DNA from: Frigoribacterium sp. Leaf415
GTDB lineage: Bacteria; Actinomycetota; Actinomycetes; Actinomycetales; Microbacteriaceae
Direction of reading: 5' to 3'
NCBI RefSeq assembly: GCF_001424645.1
Contig: NZ_LMQR01000001.1
Location: forward strand, 2,242,620 to 2,306,619
DNA: 64,000 nucleotides
Positions 41,012-48,813 of the stretch are shown piece after piece. The notes under the pieces are model-generated. The model was not told the origin of the DNA. It did no database searches and worked only from the letters and a program-made list of their open reading frames with translations. Position 1 is the first letter of the stretch. Each line of letters starts with the position of its first letter. Made by a program: the position numbers and the translations under genes.

Positions 41012-41110
41012 ATGTCCACGACCGCCACCGTGTCCGTCACCGTGCCTCCCGGCGCTCTCGACGACGCGCCGGCAGGTGCCTCCGGGGCCGGATCGACGGG
41101 GCGGCCGTGA
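41012..41110 (+). CDS. Leaderless 32-codon short ORF coupled to the ROK kinase
   Basis: The ORF begins ATG about 7 nt after the -10 hexamer TTTACT and encodes 32 residues (MSTTATVSVTVPPGALDDA then PAGASGAGSTGRP). Its TGA overlaps the GTG start of the kinase (GTGA). The kinase GTG has no ribosome site of its own, so translation of the kinase may depend on ribosomes finishing this short ORF. No similarity is recognised. It may be only a translational leader; peptide function is unproven. Confidence 0.55.
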   Translation: MSTTATVSVTVPPGALDDAPAGASGAGSTGRP

Positions 41111-42033
41111 GGGTCGGCCTCGACATCGGCGGCACCAAGATCGACGCGGTCGTCGTCGACGGGTCCGGCGCCCCCGTCCACCGTCTCCGCCTGCCGACGG
41201 GTTTCGGCCCTGACGCCGTGTTGGCGAACGCGGCCACGGCGGTCACCTCGTCGGCGGATCGCGTCGGCGTCGCCGTCGGGGCCTTCGAGTCGGTCGGCGT
41301 CGGCATCCCCGGCCTGGTCGACGGCAGCACCGGTCGCGTGCGTCACGCGGTGAACATCGGCTTCGACGACGTCGCCGTGGGGTCCACGTTGAGCACCCGG
41401 CTCGGGGTGCCGGTCCGGGTCGAGAACGACGTCAACGCGGCCGCCCTCGGCGCGTACCTCGCCATGTCGCTGTCGGGTTCGGTCGGCTACCTCAACCTCG
41501 GCACCGGCCTCGCCGCGGGCCTCGTCGTGGACGGCGAACTCTGGCGCGGCTCACGAGGCGTCTCGGGCGAGATCGGGCACGTCCCCGTCGACCCCGGGGG
41601 CGAACTCTGCCCCTGTGGGCAGCGCGGGTGCCTCGAGACCGTCGCGGCCGGCGCCGCGGTGTCACGGCACTGGCCGACCGAGGGGGCGTACCCGGCCGTG
41701 GCGCTGTTCGCGGCGGCCGACGCCGGCGACCCCGAGGCCGTCCGCGTGCGTGCCGACCTGGCGGCGGGGGTGGCGGCCGCGGTGCGCCTCCTCGTCCTGA
41801 CGACCGACGTGGACTCGGTCGTGATCGGGGGCGGACTCAGCAACCTCGGTCGCCCCCTGCTCGACGACGTCGCCGGGGTGCTCGACCGGTGGGCGGCGAG
41901 GTCGCCGTTCCTCGCCTCGCTCGAGCTCTCGTCGCGCATCGAGCTGCTGCCGCCGGGGTTCCCCGTGGCGGCCGTGGGCGCGGCCACGGTCGGAGCCCGC
42001 GGGACGGCCACGGCGACCGCAGCCGCCGTTTGA
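41107..42033 (+). CDS. ROK-family sugar kinase (probable N-acetylglucosamine kinase)
   Basis: 308 residues. ATP motif VGLDIGGTKIDAVVVDG, SVGVGIPGLVDG, VENDVNAAALGAYL with the catalytic Asp, GEIGHVPVDPGG and zinc motif CPCGQRGCLE define a ROK kinase without a DNA-binding domain. The amino-sugar neighbourhood (GH20, nagB, ROK repressor) suggests GlcNAc, giving GlcNAc-6-P for NagA; glucose or mannose cannot be excluded. It is divergent from the repressor and preceded by an overlapping 32-codon ORF. A Thr/Ala-rich tail ends the protein. Confidence 0.9.
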   Translation: MRVGLDIGGTKIDAVVVDGSGAPVHRLRLPTGFGPDAVLANAATAVTSSADRVGVAVGAFESVGVGIPGLVDGSTGRVRHAVNIGFDDVAVGSTLSTRLGVPVRVENDVNAAALGAYLAMSLSGSVGYLNLGTGLAAGLVVDGELWRGSRGVSGEIGHVPVDPGGELCPCGQRGCLETVAAGAAVSRHWPTEGAYPAVALFAAADAGDPEAVRVRADLAAGVAAAVRLLVLTTDVDSVVIGGGLSNLGRPLLDDVAGVLDRWAARSPFLASLELSSRIELLPPGFPVAAVGAATVGARGTATATAAAV

Positions 42034-42070
42034 CCGCCACCACGGCGCTCTGCCCCCACACCCCTGTGCT

Positions 42071-42123
42071 GCCACACCGCCACGCCGCCACGCCGCCACG
42101 CCGCCACGCCGCCACGCCGCCAC
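42071..42123. repeat. 8-bp tandem repeat GCCACGCC
   Basis: About six consecutive copies of GCCACGCC follow the kinase gene and run into a terminator-like hairpin. This is a simple microsatellite with no coding role. Confidence 0.8.
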
Positions 42124-42173
42124 GAGGTGATCACAGCACCAGGGGAAAACCTGGCGCCGTGACCATCTCGTGG
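42120..42173. terminator. Bidirectional terminator-like hairpin between convergent genes
   Basis: 24-nt arms (42120-42143, 42150-42173) pair with four differences around the loop GGAAAA. All four differences can be G-U wobbles in one RNA strand. It separates the ROK kinase from the convergent GH38 gene. Confidence 0.7.
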
Positions 42174-42195
42174 TGCAGTGCCCGCCGGTTCAGCG

Positions 42196-45100
42196 CTACG
42201 CCCGGGCCACCCGGAGCGTCACGATCTCGAACGGGCGCAGCGTCAGCTCGACGACAGAACCCGCGGCCCATCGACCCGCCCCGGCGGTGCCCGGCTCGAG
42301 CTCGCGCTCGATCAGGTCGGTTCGCCACGCACCGCCGAACCCGCTGTCGGCGTCGACCGTGACCGTGGTCGCCGCCCGCGCGCCGCGTGCCTCGTAGAGC
42401 CGCACGATCAGGTCGCCCGAGCGGTCCTCGGCCAGCTTGACCGCCTCGACCAGCACGGCCGGCGACGACGACGTGACGAGCGGAGCCACGGCCGCACCGG
42501 ACGACCCGTCGACCCGCCGGACGGGCAGGTTGAGGCGGTAGCCCGCGGTCGCCGCGTCGAGCACGTCGGGCGCGACCCGCACCGACGAGCGCAGCACGTG
42601 CCACCCCTGGTCGGCGTGGGGGTCGGGGAAGGTCGGCGCCCGCAGCAGCGACTGCCGCACGAGCGTCGTCGTGCCGCCGTCACCACCGTCGGCCGTGTCG
42701 CGGGTGCTCCGCGTGATGTCGTGGCCGTACGTGGCGTCGTTCGCCACGGCCACGCCGAAGCCGGGCTCGGCGACGTGCACCCAGCGGTGCGCGACGGTCT
42801 CGAACCGGGCGAAGTCCCACGACGTGTTCTGGTGCGTCGGGCGCTGCACGTGACCGAACTGCACCTCGGAGGCGGCCCGGTCGGCGTGCACGTCGAGCGG
42901 GAACGCCAGCTTGAGCAACTTCTGCCGCTCGTGCCAGTCGACCTCGGTCTGCACGTGCAGTTCGGCCTCGCCGTCGTCGAGCCACCAGCGCTGCACGATC
43001 GTCGAGTCGCCGACGCGGCGCGTCACGACGAGGGCTCCGCCGTCGGCGACTACCGACTCGGCCTCGACCAGGTCGGTGCGGACGTTCTTGTAGGCCTGGT
43101 CGACGTCCCACGCGTCCCACTGGTTGGGGGTGTCGCGGAAGAGCTGCAGCAATCCGAGCCGCGAGCCCGGGGCGACGAGGTCGCGCCCCGACGTCGCGTC
43201 GACGAGCGAGGTGACCAGGCCGTCCCCGTCGAACACGGCGCTCACGAGTCCGTTGTCGAGCACCCACCCGCCGTCGGAGGCGACCGGCGTCACCGACCCG
43301 ACCCCCGCCTCCTGCGCCTCACCCGCGGCCGAGCCGGCCGAGGCGTCGACCCCGGCGGCCGGGACCGGCCCGGCGTTGAACGTGGTCGTCGCCGACCCCG
43401 ACCCGGCGAGCGCCCGCTGGGCCGACCCGATGATCGCCCCGAGCTGCTCGGCGACCCGGGCGTAGTGCCGTTCGGCCTCGTGGTGCACCCAGGCGATCGA
43501 CGACCCGGGCAGGATGTCGTGGAACTGCTGCAGCAGCACGACGTGCCAGATCTGCTCGAGTTCGTCGTAGGGGTAGTCGAGCAAGCCGCGCGCCGTCGCC
43601 GTGGCGCTCCAGAGCTCGGCCTCGCGCAGCAGGTGCTCGCTGCGGCGGTTGCCCTGCTTGGTGCGGGCCTGCGAGGTGTAGGTGCCGCGGTGGAACTCGA
43701 GGTACATCTCGCCCGACCAGACGGCCGGGTCGGCGAGTTCGTCACGTGCCTGCGCGAAGAAGGAGGCGGGGGTGCCGACGGTCACGCGCGGTGAGCCCTC
43801 GAGGTCGCCGGCCCGTCGCGCGGCCGCCATCATCTCGCGGGTCGGGCCGCCGCCGCCGTCGCCCCAGCCGAACGGGACGATCGAGACGTTCGAGTACCCC
43901 TTCTCGGCGTAGCCGCGCTCGGCGTGGGCGAGCTCGGCCGGCGAGAGGTCGGAGTTGTAGGTGTCGACCGGCGGGAAGTGCGTGAAGACCCGGCTGCCGT
44001 CGATGCCCTCCCAGAGGAAGGTGTGGTGCGGCATGCGGTTCGTCTCGTTCCAGGACTCCTTCTGGGTGAAGAACGAGCTGGCGCCGGCCGCGCGAGCGAT
44101 CTGCGGCATGGCGCCCGTGTAGCCGAACGAGTCGGGCAGCCAGACCTCGTCGGCGTCGACGCCGAACTCGCGGAGGAAGAACCCCTTGCCCGCGACGAAC
44201 TGACGGGCGAGCGCCTCACCGCCGGGCATGTTCGTGTCCGACTCGACCCACATGCCGCCGACGGGTACGAACCGGCCCTCGGCGACCTTCTGCTTCACCC
44301 GCTCGAACAGCTCGGGGTAGCGCTCCTTCAGCCAGGCGTACTGCTGGGCGCTCGAGGCGGCGAACACGAAGTCGAGATCGTCGTCCATCAGCGCGACGAC
44401 GTTCGAGAAGGTGCGGGCGACCTTGCGCTGCGTCTCGCGGACGGGCCAGAGCCAGGCCGAGTCGATGTGCGCGTGGCCGGTCGCGACGACCCGGTGGGCG
44501 CTCGCGTTCGCCGGCGCCGCGAGCACGTCGGCGAGCGCGGCCCGCCCGGCCGTCGCCGACCCCGCGACGTCGGCGTGGTCGACGACGTCGCACATCCGGT
44601 CGAGGGCCCGCAGGATCTCGTGCCGTCGCGGCGAGGTGAGCTCGAGGGTGCGCATCAGCCCGACGAGCGTCCAGACGTCTCGGTCGAGTTCGGCGACGAC
44701 CTGGTCGCGTTCGGCGAGCACGATGCTGCGCAGGGCGTAGATCGGGGCGTCGCCGGCGGTCTCGGGGTCGCCCAGCGGTGTCTCGCCGTGGAAGTCGTCG
44801 CCGCCGATGTCGGGGTTCGACGCGGCCTCGACGTAGACGTCGATCGTGCTGCCCGGGGTGACGCCCGCGCCGATCGCGGTCAGCGGCACGTAGCCGTTGT
44901 ACGGCTCGATCGCCTTGACGATGGTGCCGTCGGGTCGCCAGACGAGACCCTCGGCCTGGAACCCGGGTTGGCGGATGCTGAAGCCCAGGTCGACGACGAG
45001 CTCGAGGATGGTCGCGGGGTCGGTGCCGAAGTCGTCGGGCACCGTCCCCGTGACGTGGAACCACGTGGTGCCCCACGGGCGGCTCCACGGTGAGCCGACG

Positions 45101-45270
45101 GCGAACGGCTCGTACGTCTGCGAGACGGCCTCGGCGAAGGGGACCGGCTCGCCGGGCGCCTCCCAGGCCGTGATCGTCAGCGGGACGGCCCGGCGGTAGA
45201 CCGCCGGTGTGATGCGGTCGCGGACGAAGCGGTCGATGCGGGCCTCGACGAGGACGGTGTTGTCGTGCAT
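42196..45270 (-). CDS. GH38 alpha-mannosidase
   Basis: 1024 residues, the usual bacterial GH38 length. An N-terminal beta domain precedes the catalytic domain with the zinc motif ATGHAHIDSAWLWPVRET (about 262), nucleophile Asp in VWLPDSFGYTGAMPQ (about 378), and FHDILPGSSIAWVHHEAE. A short Ala-rich insert near 650 (PAAGVDASAGSAAGEAQEAG) lies in the linker before the C-terminal beta domains. No signal peptide, so it acts in the cytoplasm on imported alpha-mannosides. It is the last gene of the locus, with AGGAGA upstream of the ATG. Confidence 0.96.
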   Translation of the reverse strand: MHDNTVLVEARIDRFVRDRITPAVYRRAVPLTITAWEAPGEPVPFAEAVSQTYEPFAVGSPWSRPWGTTWFHVTGTVPDDFGTDPATILELVVDLGFSIRQPGFQAEGLVWRPDGTIVKAIEPYNGYVPLTAIGAGVTPGSTIDVYVEAASNPDIGGDDFHGETPLGDPETAGDAPIYALRSIVLAERDQVVAELDRDVWTLVGLMRTLELTSPRRHEILRALDRMCDVVDHADVAGSATAGRAALADVLAAPANASAHRVVATGHAHIDSAWLWPVRETQRKVARTFSNVVALMDDDLDFVFAASSAQQYAWLKERYPELFERVKQKVAEGRFVPVGGMWVESDTNMPGGEALARQFVAGKGFFLREFGVDADEVWLPDSFGYTGAMPQIARAAGASSFFTQKESWNETNRMPHHTFLWEGIDGSRVFTHFPPVDTYNSDLSPAELAHAERGYAEKGYSNVSIVPFGWGDGGGGPTREMMAAARRAGDLEGSPRVTVGTPASFFAQARDELADPAVWSGEMYLEFHRGTYTSQARTKQGNRRSEHLLREAELWSATATARGLLDYPYDELEQIWHVVLLQQFHDILPGSSIAWVHHEAERHYARVAEQLGAIIGSAQRALAGSGSATTTFNAGPVPAAGVDASAGSAAGEAQEAGVGSVTPVASDGGWVLDNGLVSAVFDGDGLVTSLVDATSGRDLVAPGSRLGLLQLFRDTPNQWDAWDVDQAYKNVRTDLVEAESVVADGGALVVTRRVGDSTIVQRWWLDDGEAELHVQTEVDWHERQKLLKLAFPLDVHADRAASEVQFGHVQRPTHQNTSWDFARFETVAHRWVHVAEPGFGVAVANDATYGHDITRSTRDTADGGDGGTTTLVRQSLLRAPTFPDPHADQGWHVLRSSVRVAPDVLDAATAGYRLNLPVRRVDGSSGAAVAPLVTSSSPAVLVEAVKLAEDRSGDLIVRLYEARGARAATTVTVDADSGFGGAWRTDLIERELEPGTAGAGRWAAGSVVELTLRPFEIVTLRVARA

Positions 45271-45364
45271 GGGATCAGTCTCCTGACGGGCGCGCCGAGG
45301 CGCACGGTGGGGCGGGTCGTTCTGTGGATCGAGAGGGCAACGGAGGCACTGGTGGGGAGGCGCG

Positions 45365-46201
45365 TCACCCCTTCACGGCGCCAGCCAGCGCGTTCGAGCC
45401 GCCGAGGGTCCGCGAGACGAGCACGTACAACGCGATGACGGGCACCGAGTAGACGATCGAGAACGCCGCGAGCTGGCCGTAGGCCACCGAGCCGTACTGC
45501 CCGAAGAAGTTGAAGATGCTCACGGCCGCGGGCTGCTTGTCGGGGCTGAGCAGCAGCACGAACGGCACGAAGAAGTTCCCCCACGCCTGGATGAACACGA
45601 AGATGAACACCACGGCGATGCCCGGCCGCATGAGCGGCACGACGATGCGCGTCAGGGTCGAGAACATCGAGGCCCCGTCGGTCCACGCGGCCTCCTCGAG
45701 CGAGATCGGCACCGAGTCCATGAAGTTCTTCGCCATCCAGATCGCCATCGGCAGGCTGGTCGCGGCGAGGAAGAACACCGTGCCGCCGATCGAGTCGATC
45801 AGGTTCAGCGAGACGAACAGGCTGTAGACCGGCACCATCATCGCGGTGATGGGCAAGCCGGTGCCGAAGAGGATGCCGTAGAGGAACGGCTTGTTGATGC
45901 GCATCCGGTACCGCGAGAGCGGGTACGCCGCGAGGATCGCCACGACGACGGTCACCAGGGCGCAGCCACCCGACACGATGAGGCTGTTGGCCAGCGGCAC
46001 GAACGAGATCTCGGGCGTCAGCACGGCGGTGAAGTTGTCGAGCGTGAACTGCGACGGCACCTTGGCCGACAACGTCGCCGACGGGTCGAACGAGGCCAGC
46101 AGCAGCCAGGCGAGCGGCACGGCGAAGCAGATCGCGATGACGATCAGCACGGCGTTCGAGACGGCCTTCATGCTGCGGCCGCTGGGTGAGGTCATGGCCA
46201 T
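45365..46201 (-). CDS. Sugar ABC transporter permease, MalG-type (alpha-mannoside locus)
   Basis: 278 residues with six helices from VLIVIAICFAVPLAWLLLAS. The EAA loop is LEEAAWTDGASMFSTLTRIV. The ATG at 46201 (MAMTSPSGRS) is 2 nt after the MalF-type stop; an in-frame ATG two codons later is equally possible. It belongs to the importer that supplies GH38. Confidence 0.93.
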   Translation of the reverse strand: MAMTSPSGRSMKAVSNAVLIVIAICFAVPLAWLLLASFDPSATLSAKVPSQFTLDNFTAVLTPEISFVPLANSLIVSGGCALVTVVVAILAAYPLSRYRMRINKPFLYGILFGTGLPITAMMVPVYSLFVSLNLIDSIGGTVFFLAATSLPMAIWMAKNFMDSVPISLEEAAWTDGASMFSTLTRIVVPLMRPGIAVVFIFVFIQAWGNFFVPFVLLLSPDKQPAAVSIFNFFGQYGSVAYGQLAAFSIVYSVPVIALYVLVSRTLGGSNALAGAVKG

Positions 46202-46203
46202 GG

Positions 46204-47190
46204 TCAGTCGACCTCCGGTTTCAGGGCCCTGATGTAGATGATCGAGAAGACCGCGCCGACGAGCAGCATGATCGTGGCGATGGCCGTGCCGAAGCCCAGC
46301 TGCGAGAACTGGAAGGCCTCTTGGTAGGCCAGGATCGGCAGGGTCGTGCTGTTCGTGCCCGGCCCGCCGCCGGTCATCACGTAGATCAGCGTGAAGACCG
46401 AGAGCGTCTGCAACGTGGTCAGCATGAGGTTGGTCGAGATGCTGCGTCGGATGACCGGCAGCGTGATGTAGACCAGGCGCTGCCAGCCGGTGGCGCCGTC
46501 GACCTCGGCCGACTCGGTGATCTCGGGGGGCACCTCCTGCACCGCCGCCGAGTAGACGAGCATCGAGAACGCGGCGCCGCGCCAGATGTTGGCGAGGATC
46601 ACCGAGAGCATCGGCATCGCGTAGAGCCAGTTGGCGCCGGTGATGCCGAACCACGACAGGACCGTGTTGAGCGTGCCCGCGTCGTTGAAGAACGCGTACG
46701 CCGCGAAGGCGGCGACGATCTCGGGCAGCACCCATGCGGCGATGACGAACGTGCCGACGATCGAGCGCACGACCTTGTGGCCGTTCCGCATCAGCAGGGC
46801 GAGCCCCAGGCCGACGACGTTCTGCCCGACCACGGCCGAGAAGAAGACGAACGCGAGCGTCAGCAGCACCGACTTCGGGAAGTCCGGGTCGGCGAACAGC
46901 TCGGTGTAGTTGCGGAACCCGATGAACTCCGACCCGCCGGCGGCGTAGCCGGTCAGCGAGGCGTCGGTGAACGAGCCGTAGAAGCTCGAGATGACGGGCC
47001 CCAGCAGGAACAGGGCCAGCAGCACGAACGCCGGGACGAGCGGCAGGGTGCGGGCGCCGGTGCGCAGGGCGCGCGCCTTCGACGCACCCGCCCGGCGACC
47101 CGGCTTCTCGCCGTGGGGCCCGGGGCCGGGCCCGGAGGCCCCCGGTCGGCCGCTCTCACGGCCGACCGGGGTGGGGGCGATGGTCGCCAT
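46204..47190 (-). CDS. Sugar ABC transporter permease, MalF-type (alpha-mannoside locus)
   Basis: 328 residues. A Gly/Pro-rich tail of about 45 residues precedes the helices (first TLPLVPAFVLLALFLLGPVI). The EAA-like loop is ITESAEVDGATGWQRLVYIT, where the usual EAA is ESA. The gene starts 4 nt after the binding-protein stop and belongs to the same operon. Confidence 0.92.
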   Translation of the reverse strand: MATIAPTPVGRESGRPGASGPGPGPHGEKPGRRAGASKARALRTGARTLPLVPAFVLLALFLLGPVISSFYGSFTDASLTGYAAGGSEFIGFRNYTELFADPDFPKSVLLTLAFVFFSAVVGQNVVGLGLALLMRNGHKVVRSIVGTFVIAAWVLPEIVAAFAAYAFFNDAGTLNTVLSWFGITGANWLYAMPMLSVILANIWRGAAFSMLVYSAAVQEVPPEITESAEVDGATGWQRLVYITLPVIRRSISTNLMLTTLQTLSVFTLIYVMTGGGPGTNSTTLPILAYQEAFQFSQLGFGTAIATIMLLVGAVFSIIYIRALKPEVD

Positions 47191-47194
47191 CCGG

Positions 47195-48583
47195 CTAGTC
47201 CCCCGCCTTCTGCGTCTGGTCCTCGCCGACGATGCCGACCAGTTGGTCGTCGAACGCGGCCGCCGCCTCCTCGGGCGACTGCTGCCCGGTCATGACGGCC
47301 TCCATCGCGACGGTGATCTCGTTCGAGATGCGGCTGTAGTCGGTGGTCGCCGGACGGAAGTGCGTCACCGGCACGATCGACGAGAAGAACTCGAAGGTCG
47401 GGTTGCTGCCGACGTACTCGGGGTCCTCCGCGACGTCGCTGCGCACCGCGATCTGGCTGGCGGCGATGTCGTAGCTCTGCGAGCCGTCCTTGTCGAGGGC
47501 GTCGGCGATGAACTCGAACGCCTTGTCGGGGTTCTTCGTCTTCGAGCCGACGGCCAGCGTCCAGCCGCCCGACATGCTCGTGGCGCCGGGCTTCGCACCG
47601 TCCTGGGTGGGCATGGGCGCCTGGCCCATCACGTCGTTCCACTCGGGCCACGGGTTGGTGCCGGTCTCGAGCCAGGTGCCGCTCATCCACGAGCCGTCGA
47701 GGGCGATGGCGAGCTTGCCCTGCGGGAGCCATTCCCCACCGACGATGGTGGCGATGTTGGTGTCCAGCGCCTCCTCGGGTTTCGGCCCGATGCCGCCCTG
47801 GTAGACGTCCTCGATGAAGCCGAGCGAGTCGACGAAGCCCTGCGAGTCGGTGAGCCACTTGCCGGTCTCGTCGTCGTAGAGGGTGCCGGTCGGCGTGCCG
47901 TAGAGCAGCATCTCGAAGCCCTGCATCGTCGCGCCCTCGCCCTGCGGCTTGCCCGAGTAGACGTTGAGCGGGACCACGTCGGGCACCTTCGCCTTGACCG
48001 TCTCGGCCGCGTCGAGCACGTCCTGCCAGGTCTTCGGCTCCCACGGCACGGGCAGGCCGGCCTGCGCGAAGAGGTCCTTGTTGTACCAGAGGGCCCGTGT
48101 GTCGGTGCCCATCGGGATGCCGTAGGTCTTGCCGTCCTCGCCGACGCCGGCCTCTTTGGCGTTCTCGTAGAACTTGTCCCAGTCGTCCCAGGCGTCGGTG
48201 TACTCGTCGAGCGGCAGCAGGTAGCCGGCGGCCGCGTCGCTCTTGACCTTGAACGTGTCCTCGTACATGACGTCGGGTGCGGTGGCCGCCGACCGGTTCA
48301 TCAGGGCGAGCTTGGTGAAGTAGTCGTCGTTCTGTGCCGCGATGGGCACGAACTCGACCTTCATGCCGGGGTTGGCCGCCTCGAAGGTCTTGGCGGTCTC
48401 CTTCATGTGGGCGTCCATCTGGGTGAACGTGCCGAACTTCTGGTATGCGACCTTGATGGTGTCGGAGTCGCCGCTGCCGGCACCCCCCGAGCAACCCGAG
48501 GCCAGCAGGGCCGTGGCGACCGCCGCGGCGGCGACGGCCAGTGCGCGCCTGCGCCCCCGGGCCGAGGTGAACGTGCGTGACAT
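47195..48583 (-). CDS. Sugar-binding lipoprotein (alpha-mannoside locus)
   Basis: 462 residues; the signal peptide ends with an ASGC lipobox (Cys about 31). The mature family 1 solute-binding protein shows VAYQKFGTFTQMDAHMKETA, PDVMYEDTFKVKSDAAAGYL, ALWYNKDLFAQAGLPVPWEP and GEWLPQGKLAIALDGSWMSG. GGAG lies 6 nt upstream of the ATG. It is the first gene after a strong promoter at 48644-48672 that carries a ROK-type operator. The ligand is probably a mannose-containing oligosaccharide (inference from GH38). Confidence 0.93.
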   Translation of the reverse strand: MSRTFTSARGRRRALAVAAAAVATALLASGCSGGAGSGDSDTIKVAYQKFGTFTQMDAHMKETAKTFEAANPGMKVEFVPIAAQNDDYFTKLALMNRSAATAPDVMYEDTFKVKSDAAAGYLLPLDEYTDAWDDWDKFYENAKEAGVGEDGKTYGIPMGTDTRALWYNKDLFAQAGLPVPWEPKTWQDVLDAAETVKAKVPDVVPLNVYSGKPQGEGATMQGFEMLLYGTPTGTLYDDETGKWLTDSQGFVDSLGFIEDVYQGGIGPKPEEALDTNIATIVGGEWLPQGKLAIALDGSWMSGTWLETGTNPWPEWNDVMGQAPMPTQDGAKPGATSMSGGWTLAVGSKTKNPDKAFEFIADALDKDGSQSYDIAASQIAVRSDVAEDPEYVGSNPTFEFFSSIVPVTHFRPATTDYSRISNEITVAMEAVMTGQQSPEEAAAAFDDQLVGIVGEDQTQKAGD

Positions 48584-48641
48584 GGTGCTCCTTTGCTCCA
48601 GTCGCGTCGGCGCCGGGCTGCTCTGCCCGACCGCGATGCGA

Positions 48642-48672
48642 TTACTACATCGTATGGAGTAACTCGTGTCAA
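48642..48672 (-). promoter_or_regulatory. Promoter and ROK-type operator of the alpha-mannoside operon
   Basis: On the minus strand TTGACA (48667-48672) and TGTAGT (48644-48649) are 17 bp apart. The inverted repeat TTACTAC-N7-GGAGTAA (48642-48662) overlaps the -10, the same arrangement as at the amino-sugar promoters. The ROK repressor encoded just upstream is the likely ligand. Confidence 0.72.
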
Positions 48673-48711
48673 GATCTTCTCGCGCAACGGTCCGGTAACG
48701 ACGCGACGGCC

Positions 48712-48803
48712 GAGGAGGCGCGGGTCAGGACGGCAGGAGGCGCGGGTCACGACGCCAGGAGGCGCGGGCCACGCAGGAGGCGCGGGCCACGCAGGAGGCG
48801 CGG
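48712..48803. repeat. Five tandem copies of the AGGAGGCGCGGG motif
   Basis: Copies begin at 48712, 48734, 48756, 48774 and 48792, all in the same orientation, spaced 22, 22, 18 and 18 bp. They lie between the ROK repressor stop and the promoter of the alpha-mannoside operon. A degenerate sixth copy overlaps the repressor stop codon. Confidence 0.9.
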
Positions 48804-48813
48804 CTCGGCCCCG

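Noticed and set aside
42071..42123. CRISPR-like tandem repeats
   Set aside because: The unit is only 8 bp, contiguous and without spacers; it is a microsatellite. No cas genes are present.
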